From: Hydrangea macrophylla
Lineage: Eukaryota; Streptophyta; Magnoliopsida; Cornales; Hydrangeaceae
Direction: 5' to 3'
Length of the DNA: 64,000 bases
NCBI GenBank assembly: GCA_033977485.1
Contig: CM066984.1
Span: 45,453,100-45,517,099 of the forward strand
Part shown: positions 1 to 12,480 of the stretch, one piece after another
Position numbering within the stretch: the first letter of the stretch is position 1
How the letters are laid out: every line of letters starts with the position of its first letter
Position numbers and translations under genes: made by a program
The notes under the pieces: generated by a model
Database searches by the model: none
What the model was told of the DNA's origin: nothing
What the model saw: only the letters and a program-made list of their open reading frames with translations

Positions 1-1596
1 CTCGTCGACCTCCAATGTTTCAGTTCCGACCCCCAGTGCTTTAGGCCCGACCTCCAAAGCTTCCGGCCCGACCTTGCCGGCCTTCAGTGCCGGCCTTCAG
101 TGCTTCAGGTCCGACACCCAGTGCTTCAGGCCCGACCTTGAGTGCTTTCGGCCTGACCTCTAGTGCTTCAGGTCCGACCTCTAGTGCTTCCGGCCTGACC
201 TCACCGATCTCTTGTGCTTCAGGTCTGACCTCCAGTGCTTCAGGCCCGACCTCCAGTACTTCTGTTTTGACCTCGCTGACCTCAAGTGCTTCAGGTCTGA
301 CCTCCAGTGCTTCAGGCCCGACCTCCAATGCTTTCGGTCCGACCTCACCGACTTCCAGTGCTTCATGCGTGACCTCCAGTTCACAACGATATGAGTCTGG
401 CATCCCCGACCCAACCTCTAGCTCATATCGGTCTTGGTCTGACAGCCATGACCCGACCTATAGTTTACAGCAATCAACATCCAGTGATCCCGACCTTGCC
501 TCCAGCTCAGAGTAAATAAGAGCCCGGTAATCCTAACCCGCCCTCCTATCTCCAACAGACCAGATGAGTCTAACTACGATGGTATTTTTGCCCGACCATA
601 GTACAAGACTCCACAGACTATGTTAAAGAGCTCCTATAAATATTTAGATCGCCTAAGTATCAACTCATCACCGATCCCCGGGGCACAATAAAAGACCTCG
701 GCTTCAACTCAACTCCCGAGGGACTAAAAAGACCTCAGGCTCAACCTCAAGGCAACCAAAGACCACTATTAATCAGTTGGCAAAAGACCTCAGGATCACA
801 CCCGAGGTACCCAAAAGACCTCGAGATCACACCTGACGCACCAAAAAGTCCTCAAGATCACACTTGAGGCATCGACTTCGCTTAGGCTCATGACCTACGA
901 TGGGGGAAATCCCCCTAGGTGGCTGATGATGGAAAGCTTCAAAAGACCCTGAAACCACCCACGTTCCAGGTCGGTTACCTACAGTCATAGCCTTTATAGA
1001 CCCCCATCTTAGCAGAAGCTTGGGGGACAAGAAGGCACAATGAACTAAACAGGTAATCACACCGGGTATTTACAGGCCTTAGGGTTAACTAAGTCAAACT
1101 CTTAGACAACCCGAACATATACAATACTCAGAGGCACCAGCTCCACTTAGGTCCAAGCTGATGATAGAGGAAATCCTCTTTGGTTGGCCCACAATAGAGG
1201 AGCAAAAGGACCGTAAAGCAACACGCTTTAGGTCGGTTCCACCAATATGGTCAAGCTCTTCTCCCAACAATCTTGACGAAGGTTGGCTGGGCAGAAGATA
1301 ACCGACCTGGGGAGTTAATATAAAAGGACCCTAAAGCCATACACTTTAGGTTGGCTTTTCTAACATGGTCAAATTCTTCTGCTCACAACCTTGACGAAGG
1401 CTTATAGGTAGAAGATAACCATCCTGGGAGCTAACTCAAGCAAAAGACTCGAAAATCAGGATTAAGTCTCAACTCTTAGCCAGCTCCTGTGAGTTCACCA
1501 AACTCATATGCTCTGAGGCAACCTTCCTAGGCAATTAACAGATTTCTAAACTTGCCTCGATATGGCATCCAACCAACCTTGGAAATGGGGGGCAAC
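1..1596 (+). mobile_element. Element A: 3' internal region of an LTR retrotransposon (truncated by window start)
   Basis: No gag or pol is visible. The stretch is C/T-rich and repetitive: a minisatellite to about 400, then recurrent 'aaagacctc' phrases with varied spacers (about 690-850), then pairs of similar blocks (1180-1260 and 1310-1370). It ends in a purine run (ggaaatgggggg, 1581-1592) directly before an LTR starting TGATACACCC. A polypurine tract next to TG fixes the plus orientation and makes this the 3' untranslated part of an element. The lineage is not determinable here; the style of repeats suits Ty3/gypsy. The 142-codon plus-strand ORF at 87-515 is only the minisatellite read in one frame. 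Confidence 0.6.
87..395. repeat. 21-bp minisatellite with 30-bp variants
   Basis: The unit is about gacctccagtgcttcaggcc (21 bp), repeated with substitutions. Some units carry a 9-bp extension (gacctcaccgat type) making 30 bp. Because 21 and 30 are multiples of three, all frames stay open on both strands: Ser/Gly/Pro/Thr repeats on plus, Glu/Ala/Leu/Val repeats on minus. Similar 'gacctcc' phrasing recurs inside the adjacent LTR at 1640-1750, so array and LTR share a sequence source. Confidence 0.85.
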
Positions 1597-2330
1597 TGAT
1601 ACACCCAAAATTGGCTCTACTATATGATTGAGTGGTTCCCTTAGGTCTAACCTCCAGACCTCCAAGTCTGACCTCCCGATCTCCAAGTCTAACCTACCGA
1701 CCTCTAGGTCTGAGCTCCCGACCTCCCAACCTCCAAGTCGACCGCCTCTACTCCGACCCCGACCAGGTCCGACACGACCAAGCGACCGGTGTTGACCCTA
1801 ACCTATGGGTCAGAATACGCAGTTCAATTACAATACAGTTCAGGTCTAGGTTAGCTAACTCAGAGGCGCATCCCAAACTACTCAGACTCCAACAGTTTCC
1901 TATCTCAAACTAGAAGACTAATGGAAAAGGCAAATTGTTTCCTAATCCAATTAGGAAACCCCACTACGATTGATACCAATCAATCCTAAATCAGATTGTA
2001 TATCCTAATTGGTATAATTTCCTTGTACGAGTAGGTCTCTTGCATCTATAAAAGAGATAACTCACCCTCATAGAAGGGGATCATCTTTTCAGTCTATATA
2101 GCACCTCTATACCAGTCATCATCACGCACGACCGACCTACAGTAGCTCCAAACTATTGTTGGTTCACCACAGGTCACCGGCATTATACATTATAGTGAAC
2201 GTTCTCAGACACACATGTGGACATAGGTTCCTTCATTAACAGGGCCGAACCACATACAAAAACATGTTTCTCACTGTCTCTCTTTCCTTAATCTGCTCTA
2301 TTTATCTATACCCAAATTTTGGCATCATCA
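1597..2330 (+). repeat. 3' LTR of element A
   Basis: It begins TGATACACCCAAAATTGGC after a purine tract and appears to end ...GGCATCATCA, giving TG...CA ends and 734 bp. A TATA-like box (ctataaaag) lies at 2046-2054. The 3' edge is inferred from the CA end alone, as the partner LTR is outside the window. Confidence 0.55.
2046..2054 (+). promoter_or_regulatory. TATA-like box in LTR of element A
   Basis: The sequence ctataaaag sits about 450 bp into the LTR and 280 bp from its end, a usual place for the U3/R boundary. Confidence 0.45.
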
Positions 2331-2582
2331 AGAACCAAAACGTAAAATGCAAGTTTGCTTTACATAATTCTTATGAGTTAACTGTGCAAGAAAAGAAGAG
2401 AGTCTGAATTGGAAAATAGATAACACCTCCAACACAAAAATAGCCAGAGAAACGATGATGAATGGTACCAATTTAACAAATAAAGATTAGAGAGAAAGGC
2501 AATTAACCTAACCTTCAATAGATTAGAGGAAAAATTGAGAACAAATGACTGTCGAAGCCACCTAAATTCCTCGGGAACAATT
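2331..2582. other. Flank between element A and copia element; possible minus-strand exon remnant
   Basis: No repeat or TE protein is recognised. Read on the minus strand, a short open stretch runs to a donor-like AAG|GTTAGG near 2510-2520. It may have been contiguous with 11304-11400 before copia inserted. No product can be named. Confidence 0.3.
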
Positions 2583-3587
2583 TGTTGGGTTTGTGCCCTC
2601 AAACCATTACTTTATATATGAGACATTGACATTTTAACATATGGATATCAGCTTTACATTTAGTTATGTATGTTTCTTTCATGAGATGATTGTTATCATT
2701 AAGTATCATAGTAAGTAATTCATGTATGTATGAGATACATACAAGTGAGATACGAATTACTATTCTTTGTTACTTAGAATGTGTCACAATGGATGATGAG
2801 ACTGGATATCTCATCAGGTTTATACTGTAGCATGATTAACTACCATTGGATGGAGTGATTAATCTCAATCACTAGAGTTTAACTCTTCGTTAACATGCTA
2901 GTGCTTATAGTGCATTGACGGACCTGAGCTTTCCTATTGACACCCAAGACTGTCAATCAGTCAATAAGAACTCATAACTTGTATAAGGTACGTGTTCTTA
3001 ATCTTGAGACGATTATGAACACAGACTGTGGATATGGCTGCTTTGACTTACCAATCAGTGAGGTCTATAGAAGATCAACACCTGGGTATCTTGGGTATGT
3101 CATATTGATAGGGTTGTGAACATATATTGTCAAGACAGAATCTACCCTCTGTTTCAGAGTAAGCATTCCCTTGAGAATGTCACCAAGTCGATTACTGAGT
3201 ACTGCAGTCTTGTTGATAAGAGTTATCAAAATGTTTGGTAATCATGAGAGGTGAATGGGACTCAAGGAATACAAGAAGTAATCATGATTCAGGTTAACAG
3301 TAACAGTTATCCGACTACCTGAATATGATTACGAATGCTGAAGGTAGAGGGACATTAGTACAACATACAAGTCTAGTTATTGCTTCGGATATGTTCTTTT
3401 GCGTTGGAGTTCAGTTATCATCTTATAGTGGAGTAAACGTTAACTGATCAGTTAGTTAGTTTGCTGATCAAAGAGTTTGGTCACGATAATTAACAAACTG
3501 GTCTGAGCCAACAATAAAGGGCCTAGGAGGTCCCACTCTTAGCTCTGACAAGATACTTGGAAAGATACATGAGGAAGTTGTCAAGAC

Positions 3588-3706
3588 AAGTTCGATCGAT
3601 TAAAGTATGTTCGATAAATTGAAGTCTTGGCAGTCTCGATCGATCGAGAATGGTTCGATCGATTGAAGGTTAGATCGATCGAAGATCTTCGATCACTCGA
3701 AGTCTA
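3588..3706. repeat. TCGATCGA palindrome cluster in copia 5' LTR U3
   Basis: About eight spaced copies or near-copies of a palindrome centred on CGATCG (forms such as ttcgatcgattgaa and ctcgatcgatcgag). They end about 17 bp before the TATA box. The matching cluster in the right LTR (10824-10912) is shorter and differs by gain and loss of units. Confidence 0.9.
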
Positions 3707-3722
3707 GGTCGGTTCTGGAAAT

Positions 3723-3732
3723 CTATAAATAG
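3723..3732 (+). promoter_or_regulatory. TATA box of copia 5' LTR
   Basis: ctataaatag is conserved at 10936-10945 in the other LTR. It is a plant-type TATA box and marks the probable U3/R region. Confidence 0.75.
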
Positions 3733-4092
3733 GGCAGCTGCGTTCTGGAAAAGGAGTTCGTCATTTTAGAACGTCAGAAGCTGCAGAAACTATTTTTAGA
3801 GCCCCAAACCTTCTTTTTCCTCTCTATTAGAGATCCCACCATCTCTAGTCTCTCCGGCAAGCATCTGCAGGAGACATAAGGGTGAAGACAACCTAGTGGA
3901 GGCTGCTGCATCACCAAGGTAGAAGAAGAAAATCAGAATTGGGTTTAAGACACTAAGGTATAACTCTTGTCCCCTCTTGTGCGCATCTATGGAATTAACG
4001 AGTAGTAGATCCTGGGCTACCATTAAGTTTTTATAACTTGATTTTTCCGCTGTGCGTTTAAACTTTTAACTTAAACCGGTTTTTCCTTCAAT

Positions 4093-4105
4093 TGGTATCA
4101 GAGCC
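4093..4105 (+). other. Primer binding site, initiator Met-tRNA type
   Basis: tggtatcagagcc lies two bases after the LTR end. It matches the common plant copia primer site, complementary to the 3' end of initiator tRNA-Met. Confidence 0.9.
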
Positions 4106-5806
4106 ATGCTTGGTTGGATCTATAGATGCGTTTTGGAACACTAGTTTTGATTTGCATGTTGATTTTATAACTATTTTCAAAACTGCATCGTCAAAGATCT
4201 GTTTCTGTAGTGTCATCGTAGCAGAGTACAAATCTGTGATTGCATAGGATGCAAGGCGGGTTCGATCGATCGAACATGTTTCGATCGATCAAACATCCTC
4301 TGTACTCGAGCGATCGAACAGTCTTCGATCGATCGAAACCTTCTGGTGTTCGATCGATCGAATGAAGTTAGATCGATCGAGACAGATTCTTTGTCAGGTT
4401 CTCTGTTTCACATTTTAAAGTGTTTTTTAAAATTAAATACTTTTATTGTAAAATATTCTATAAAATTTTCAAATCATTATGTGAAACAGACTGTTCAAGC
4501 GATTGAATAGTGTTCAATCGATCGAAGGTTCGAGCGATCGAACGGTCTTCGATCGATCGAACAATGACATAGAAGAAAGATGCTATTTTAAGTTCTAATT
4601 CAGTGCGTAAAGGGTTTATACACTGTGTGAATCAATTGGGGGTTCCAATAGTTAGATATATTTGTTATATATGTGTGGATTCATGTACGACTAACCCTTT
4701 TGCAGCAAGTTTAGTCGCTATCTCCCATGGCACCAAGATCTATTTCAATTTTGGTATTTGAATGTTTTGAGATTGGTGTATATCATGTTTATTATTGTTT
4801 TGGTTTTAAGGCATATGTAAAGGGCGCTGCGATTTCAATCCTACGAAAAGGAAAGTCGCACCGGTTTCCCTAGCCTTTTTATTTTATTGTTACTGTTGCA
4901 TTTTTTATTTCTAGATAAATTGTAAGCTTCGAAAGAAGCATAGGACCAATGTAATAGAATTAGAAAATCCATAAAGAAGGAAGAGCAAGCCGTTGTCCTT
5001 GAAGATGGAGTTGGAGGCGATCAAACCAAAAGGAGGTTTTATGGAGATAGAGCCATGGGAGATAGAGACATTGTTTGGATGTCTTTATTTTCAATTTTAG
5101 TTTTTTGTTTTATGTGCTTGGTTTACGATTGGTATTTAATTATATTGTTACTACTTGCATGCACGTAAAACAAGTTTTCTAAAATAAAATTCAAAAAGCA
5201 TTTCAACGCATTAGTAAACATTGGATGTTTATGGGTAATGTGTGGAAACATTTTTTAAAAAGCAAAATCCTTAATTTCTAAATCTAGTGGGAGAGGGTCT
5301 TATTAATAAACACCAACGATCTTCCATTAACGGTTCACTGTAAGATGAGTGGTGCATTCTGTGTCACCTCGTCAGGGGTGATCATTCCATACGGAGGGTG
5401 CATTACTCCTTGGTTACTAGATGTGAACTTCCTTTGATAGGATCAATCAGACGTGTTAGAGGGTGACCACCACACGGAGGCGCTACGTGAGACGGTTGTG
5501 ATTGGATCCTAGTTAATGGTACACACTAGCTAAACTATGGATAAGGGATCCCACACGGGACATTATTCAGAAACTTAGAGATAAAAAGGGATCGGGAGTC
5601 ATGACTTGTTTTGCAAGAGTTGCATAGAGGACAAGTCTTGATTAATCAAAAAATCAAAAATTGTCCACCACACGGAGGCTTTATTCTTTTGTTTCGATAT
5701 TCCGGCGACTTTGTTTTAAAATAAGAGTTTTAAGGATTCTTTTATTTCAAATTGTCAAATCTGATATTCATATTTATTTTATCTTTTGATTTTACAGTAA
5801 ATCATA
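4106..5806 (+). other. Long 5' leader of copia element, with palindrome clusters
   Basis: About 1.7 kb without a coding frame. It holds two further TCGATCGA clusters (4258-4386 and 4497-4563) and several copies of a 'ccacacggagg' phrase (about 5390-5680). The first good ATG context in frame with gag is at 5807. Confidence 0.7.
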
Positions 5807-8800
5807 ATGTCTGGATCTACATTTAGTCCACTTGCCACCATACTCACTCAAAACAAGTTAACTGGAAATAACTACACTGAATGGAAACGAAACCTTGAAA
5901 TTGTATTAACTGCGGAGGATCACATATATGTCCTCACCACCCCATGCCCCGAAGAACCCGCAGCAAATGCTTCGGCAACTGCCAGACGCGAGTTCGATAA
6001 ATGGAAGAAGTCGAATAGAATGGCTCGTTGCTACATTCTGGCATCAATGGCTGGTGTGTTGCAACACCAATTCCAGTCAAACAATTCCGCCAGTGACATT
6101 ATTGAATCCCTAAAAAAGATGTTCGGGGAGCAAGGCAGGACTGCTTGACAGGTAGCCATGCAAAAGATAATGAGTGCAAAGATGTCGGAAGGGACTCTAG
6201 TTAAGGAACATGTTTTAAAAATGATTGGTTATTTAAACGAGCTGGAGACCCTTGGTGCCAACATCGATGCACAGACCCAAGTTGATATGATCCTCAATTC
6301 GATGTCGCCTTCATTCGCTCAATTTAAACTTAACTATAATATGAATCAAATGAATTTTTCAATGAGCGAATTGATGAGTTCTCTTATGGCAGCGGAAGGG
6401 GTGATCAAACCTGGGGTCAACATCTTGAACGTTGAGAAAAGCGCTTCCTCTTCCCGATCAACACCGAAACGAAAGAAAGGGAAGAAGAAGCCTGGCACTG
6501 GTGGTCCAAGTGTTGGATCGGTCCCTAAAATTGCAAAATCTAAGGGAAAAGGTAAGGGCAAAGGGAAGGTGGGTGGCTAAGGCAAAGGAAAGTATTTCCA
6601 ATGCGATGAGAAGGGCCACTGGAAGAGGAACTGTCCAGAATTCTTAGCTACAAGAGTTCAAGGTATGATTGAATCACATGTGATTGAAGTAAGTTTTATT
6701 ACGGATACTTCAAACACTTGGTGTATTGATTGTGGTGCGACTAACCATATCTGTAATTCATTGCAGGGGTTCAGATCAACCAGGAGGTGCAGTGATGGGA
6801 AAATCATACTTACTCTAGGTTCTAGTGCAACCGTTTCTGCGGTTGCTATAGGAGTCGTAGTTTTAGAATTTCTAGACAATAAAGTTTTGATTTTATCAGA
6901 TGTACTTTACGTCCCTTTAATGAGACGTAATTTAATTTCAGTTTCTAATTTATCGAATAATGGTTATTCTTTTCATTTTGGAACTGAAGTTGTTATTAAA
7001 AGAAATAGTTCTTTTATATGTTCTGGTGTTAAATCAAATGGTTTGTATGTGATTACTCCCAATATTTCTAAAGATTCTTGCTTGGAACTTAATAACTCAA
7101 TGGTAACTATACCATCTAAAAGAAAAGAACCTTCCACTAATCCAACAAGGCTTTGGCATATGAGGCTTGGCCATATCAATCTAAATAGGATTGGCAGACT
7201 AGTAAAAGAAGGGGTCTTAGGCGATTTGGTTCTCGAACCAATGGAAGTCTGCGAGTCTTGTTTAGAGGGTAAGATGACCAAAAGGCCCTTTCCTGTAAAG
7301 GGCAATAGAACCAATACATTGTTGGAATTAGTTCATACTGATGTGTGTGGACCAATGAATATTAGAGCAAGGGGTGGTTATGAGTATTTCATAACATTTA
7401 CTGATGACCACTCTAGGTATGGATATGTGTACCTAATGCAGCACAAGTCTGAAGCCTTTGAAAAGTTCAAAGAGTTTAGGGCTGAAGTGGAGAAGCAATT
7501 AGGCTCACATATCAAGGCCATTCGATCTGATCGAGGTGGCGAGTACCTCTCTAATGAGTTTATTGATCACCTTGTACAGAATGGGATTCTGTTACAGCTG
7601 ACTGCACCTGGCATGCCTCAGCAGAATGGTGTAGCGGAGAGAAGGAACCAGACTCTTTTAGACATGACTAGGTCAATGATGAGTTATTCAGAGTTGCCAT
7701 TATTCCTTTGGGGTTATGCTTTGGAAACCGTTGCATACATACTAAATCTAGTACCAAGCAAATCTATTCCAAAAACACCACGGGAGATGTGGATTGGGCG
7801 CAAGCCTTCTTTGCAACATCTCCGGATATGGGGGTGTTCGGCACATGTGCTGAAAGGAAAGATGAGCAAGTTGGATTCTAGATCAGAAGTATGTTATTTT
7901 GTAGGGTATCCAAAGGGTACTTATGCATGGTATTTTTATGATCCAAGAGAACAGAAAGTGTTTGTTAGTACAAATGGTGTTTTCTTAGAGGATGATTATA
8001 TCATGAACCATAAACCTAAGGGAAGGATAGATCTGAGAGAAATAGAAGGAGAGCCCTCGATCCAACCCGCAGTTAATAACGATGTAAATCAAGAAAATAC
8101 CACTTCTTTACCCATTTTCGCACCGGTACCTCATCGTAGTGGGAGGATTATCATCCAGCCTGATAGATATATGTTCTTAGGAGAAGTTTTTGAAGCTGTC
8201 TCCATAGAATCTGAATCTGATCCTACCACATATGAAGAGGCAATGGCTGATGTTAATTCAGATCATTGGGTTAAAGCTATGAAGACTGAATTAGAATCTA
8301 TGGATTCTAATCAGGTCTGGGATCTTGTAGAACTTCCAGCCAATATTAAACCCATTGGTTGTAAGTGGGTCTACAAGAGGAAAAGAGCATCTGATGGAAA
8401 GGTTGAGACCTATAAGGCTAGGTTTGTAGCGAAAGGTTATACTCAGAGGGAGGGCATTGACTATGAGGAAACCTTCTCGCTAGTGGTCATGCTCAAGTCC
8501 ATCAGGATACTCCTATCCATTGCTACATGCCTAGATTATGAGATCTGGAAGATGGACATCAAGACTGCATTCTTGAATGGCAATCTTGAGGAGGACATCT
8601 ATATGCAACAACCAGAAGGGTTCATAGTTGGTCGGAAAGGTAACTTGGTATTCAAGCTGCAAAAGTCCATTTATGGGCTTAACCAGGCATCTAGAAGTTG
8701 GAACATCTAATTTGACCAAGCGGTCAAGTCGTTTGGTTTTATACAAAATCTGGATGAACCTTGTGTATACAAGAAATGTGAAGGAAAAGTGGTGGCTTTT

Positions 8801-9796
8801 CTTGTGCTTTACGTTGACGACATTCTACTCATTGGAAATGATGTAACAGTATTGTCAATGGTCAAGGTTTGGCTAGCTAGTACTTTCGATATGAAGGATC
8901 TAGGAGAGGCGAGCTATATTCTAGGGATAAAGCTCTTTCGGGATCGTAAGCGAAAGATAATGGGATTATCTCAAGCTGGTTATATCGATAAAGTGCTAAC
9001 TAGGTTTTCAATGGATAATTCGAAGAAAGGTTTGTTACCTTTCAGGCATGGTTTAGCGTTCTCCAAGGACCAGTATCCTAAGACACAGGAGGAGAGGAAT
9101 CGCATGGCAGGAATTCCATATGCTTCGGTAGTTGGAAGTCTCATGTATGCGATGTTATGCACTAGACCAGATAGCTGTTTTGCCGTTGGCATGGTTAGCA
9201 GATATCAATCGAATCCAGGTCCAGAGCACTGGACAGCCGTTAAGCACATTCTTAAGTACTTGAGAAGGACTAAAGATTACATGCTTATGTACGGCGGTAG
9301 TGAGTTAATTCCAGTAGGATATACTGACTCGGACTTTATGTCAGATAAAGATTCGAGGAAGTTAACATCCGGACATCTCTTTACCTTGGGAGGTGGTGCT
9401 GTTAGTTGGAGGAGCATTAAGCAGAAATGCATTGCAGACTCAACTACAGAAGCTGAGTATGTGGCTGCTTGTGAAGCCGCCAAGGAAGCTTTTTGGCTCA
9501 AGAAGTTCCTTATGGAGCTCGAGGTAGTACCAGCGTCATTGTCACCTATTACGCTTTAGTGTGATAATAGTGGGGCAGTGGCTCAGTCCAAGGAGCCAAG
9601 GAACCACGGGAAGGGAAAGCACGTAGAGCGGAAATATCATCTTATCCGAGATATCGTTCAACGTGGAGATGTGACTGTCACCAAGATTGCCACCGCTGAT
9701 AATCTTGTTGATCCGTTTACAAACGCCTTGCCACAGAGGGTCTTTGATCGTCATCTAGATAGTCTAGGTCTTAGATGTAGTTCTGAATGGTTATGA
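5807..9796 (+). pseudogene. Copia gag-pol polyprotein, one frame with four in-frame stops
   Basis: The frame is continuous for 1330 codons without a frameshift. It is interrupted by TGA (6146-6148), TAA (6578-6580), TAA (8708-8710) and TAG (9557-9559). Order: gag (from codon 1); zinc knuckle near codon 263-275; protease near codon 305-312, where the usual D-S-G reads D-C-G; pre-integrase H-H-C-C segment (7150-7290); integrase with D (HTDVCGP), D (SDRGGEY) and E (QQNGVAERR); reverse transcriptase with [10 protein letters not shown] and the LYVDD active site; RNase H with TDSD and the later C-D-N-S-G motif. The knuckle's first Cys is Tyr (YFQC). In a live element the product would form particles, copy RNA and integrate cDNA. 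The start was chosen as the first ATG followed by gag-like sequence. Confidence 0.93.
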
Positions 9797-9799
9797 GTG

Positions 9800-9811
9800 C
9801 AAGTGGGAGTT
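9800..9811 (+). other. Polypurine tract of copia element
   Basis: caagtgggagtt directly precedes the right LTR and would prime plus-strand DNA synthesis. Confidence 0.75.
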
Positions 9812-11303
9812 TGTTGGGTTTGTGCCCTCAAACCATTACTTTATATATGAGACATTGACATTTTAATATATGGATATCAGCTTTACATTTAGCTATGTAT
9901 GTTTCTTTCATGAGATGATTGTTATCCTTAAGTATCATAGTAAGTAATTCGTGTATGTATGAGATACATACAAGTGAGATACGAATTACTATTCTTTGTT
10001 ACTTAGAATGTGTCACAGTGGATGATGAGACTGGATATCTCATCAGGTTTACACTGTAGCATGATTAACTACCATTGGATGGAGTGATTAATCTCAATCA
10101 CTAGAGTTTAACTCTTAGATAACATGCTAGTGCTTATAGTGCATTGACAGACCTGAGATTTCCTATTAACACCCAAGACTGTCAATCAGACGATAGGAAC
10201 TCATAACTTGTATAAGGTACGTGTTCTTAATCTTGAGACGATTATGAACACAGACTGTGGATATGGCTGCTTTGACTTACCAATGAGTGAGGTCTATAGA
10301 AGATCAACACCTGGGTATCTTGGGTATGTCATATTGATAGGGTTGTGAACATATATTGTCAAGACAGAATCTACCCTCTGTTTCAGAGTAAGCATTCCCT
10401 TGAGAATGTCACCAAGTCGATTACTGAGTACTGCAGTCTTGTTGATAAGAGTTATCAACATGTTTGGTAATCATGAGAGGTGAATGGGACTCAAGGAATA
10501 CAAGAAGTAATCATGATTCAGGTTGACAGTAACAGTTATCCGACTACCTGAATATGATTATGAATGCTGAAGGTAGAGGGACATTAGTACAATATACAAG
10601 TCTAGTTATCGCTTCGGATATGTTCTTTTGCGTTGGAGTTCAGTTATCGTTTTATAGTGGAGTAAACATTAACTGATCAGTTAGTTAGTTTGCTGATCAA
10701 AGAGTTTGGTCACGGTAATTAACAAACTGGTGTGAGTCAATAATAAAGAGCCTAGGAGGTCCCACTCTTAGCTCTGCCAGGATACTTGGAAAGATACATG
10801 AGGAAGTTGTCAAGACAAGTTCTATCGATTGAAGTCTTGGAAGTCTCGATCGATCGAGAATGGTTCGATCGATCGAGAATGGTTCGATCGATCGAAGATC
10901 TTCGATCGCTCGAAGTCTAGGTCGGTTCTGGAAATCTATAAATAGGGCAGCTGCATTCTGGAAAAGGAGTTCGTCATTTTAGAACGTCAGAAGCTGCAGA
11001 AACTGTTTTTAGAGCCCCAAACCTTCTTTTTCCTCTCTATTAGAGATCCCACCATCTCTAGCCTCTCCGGCAAGCATCCGCAGGAGACATAAGGGTGAAG
11101 ACAACCTAGTGGAGGCTGCTGCATCACCAAGGAAGAAGAAGAAAATCAGAATTGGGTTCAAGACACTAAGGTATAATTCTTGCCCCCTCTTGTGCGCATC
11201 TATGGAATGAACAAGTAGTAGATCCTGGGCTACCATTAAGTTTTTATAACTTGATTTTTCCGCTGCGCGTTTAAACTTTTAACTTAAACCGGTTTTTCCT
11301 TCA
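9812..11303 (+). repeat. 3' LTR of copia element
   Basis: Near-identical to 2583-4090. TATA box at 10936-10945 and palindrome cluster at 10824-10912. Confidence 0.95.
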
Positions 11304-11530
11304 CAAATCGCAACCGCTTTCCAGAAAGATCAATCCTCTCAACTCCTCGTCCCGACGCATTCTACAAAATCCCAACAACTTCCTGATTCACCTCCTCCGT
11401 CGCCTCCACTGGCGAATACATTGGGAATCGGATCCATTGCCACAGAGAGAGAGAGAGAGAGAGAGAGAAAGGGGAATGTAATTGGTGAAACTCTAGGGAT
11501 GAATCCATTGCTCATGGGAACCCAAAAAAA
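11304..11530. other. Copia right flank, with (GA)n microsatellite
   Basis: C-rich sequence with no TE hallmark, then a (GA) run at about 11447-11467. On the minus strand an open stretch near 11300-11380 may be the other half of the remnant at 2378-2582. No homology is recognised. Confidence 0.4.
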
Positions 11531-12292
11531 TGACCCGCCATTTATTAGAAAAATGAGTGGTAAAAACTTAGCTTTCTCCTTTTTAAAATACTGATATAAA
11601 CAATCTTATTATTTATAATACTTTTCAAAATAGATGTTTATAAACTGTGATAAGAAGTCTTATTATTCATGACATTACAAAAAAAAACTTACTATTTATG
11701 ACACTTAGCAAAATACTGACATAATAAATTTTATTTTTTTTGACACGTTTCTAAATACTGATATAACAAATCTTATAAATTGTCACACTTTTTAAAAAAA
11801 GTTGTTATTTATGATACTTTTCAGAACACTGATATAGCAAATCTTATTAATTATGACACTTTAAAAAAAAACATATTGTTTATGACACTTTTAAGAACAC
11901 TGACATAAAAAATAAAAAATAAAAAAAATAAAAAAAAAAGCTTATTATTTATGACACTTTTTACAACACTGAGTCATAAAAATAACGAATACTTATGACT
12001 TCCCAGAAATGTAGTCATAAAAGTCCTAAATTAAACATCATTTACCAATCTTATGACTAGAAATAGAAAAGTAGTTATGTATATATTAGAAAAAAGTACA
12101 TTTTATTACTCTTCTTTTTAAAAGCCATTACGTCAAAAGTAACTATCAAGTGTTAATAGTCCAATTTCAAACCAAAAAACCTTAAAAAGTATTCCCTCAA
12201 CGATCTATTTAAGTGAAATTTCACTTAATATTCATGTACAGATTCAGTGAAATTTCACATAATGTTCGTGTATGCCAAGCAAAATTTCACTA

Positions 12293-12480
12293 AATTTTTT
12301 TGTACGGAGGACCTTCCCTAATCAAGAATCTTAACTTTAAAAAATCTTAGCATATTATCTTTTTCACTTTTTTTTTTCGAAAAATGGTACTTACGTTTGA
12401 TTATAGAACTCAAAGAAAAAGAGTCATAAAAATAAAGAATATTTATGACTACCCAAAAATATAGTCATAAAAGTTTTGTT
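12293..12480 (+). repeat. Direct repeat, copy 1
   Basis: Segment from 'ttttttgtacggaggacc' to 'agtcataaaa' recurs at about 12730-12910 with small indels, about 435 bp apart. It shows internal duplication within the AT-rich element. Confidence 0.75.

Larger units (their letters stand above)
2583..4090 (+). repeat. 5' LTR of copia element
   Basis: TG...CA ends are shared with 9812-11303. The U3 carries a TCGATCGA palindrome cluster just upstream of the TATA box. The U5 end (ccggtttttccttca) abuts the primer site. Confidence 0.95.
2583..11303 (+). mobile_element. Full-length Ty1/copia retrotransposon
   Basis: Two LTRs of 1508 and 1492 bp begin TGTTGGGTTTGTGCCCTC and end CCTTCA. A Met-tRNA primer site follows the left LTR and a purine tract precedes the right one. 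Between them lies one gag-pol frame in the order protease, integrase, reverse transcriptase, RNase H, which is the copia order. Flanks are caatt (2578-2582) and caaat (11304-11308), a 5-bp duplication with one mismatch. LTR copies differ by scattered substitutions and a small rearrangement in the palindrome cluster, so the insertion is fairly young. The element is dead through four stop codons. The lineage within copia is not assigned. Confidence 0.95.

Noticed and set aside
87..515. 142-codon plus-strand ORF as a Ser/Thr-rich protein gene
   Set aside because: It is a minisatellite of 21 and 30 bp units that stays open in several frames on both strands.
4093..4105. tRNA gene fragments at primer sites
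   Set aside because: Only 13-18 bases complementary to a tRNA 3' end, positioned beside LTRs; no cloverleaf.
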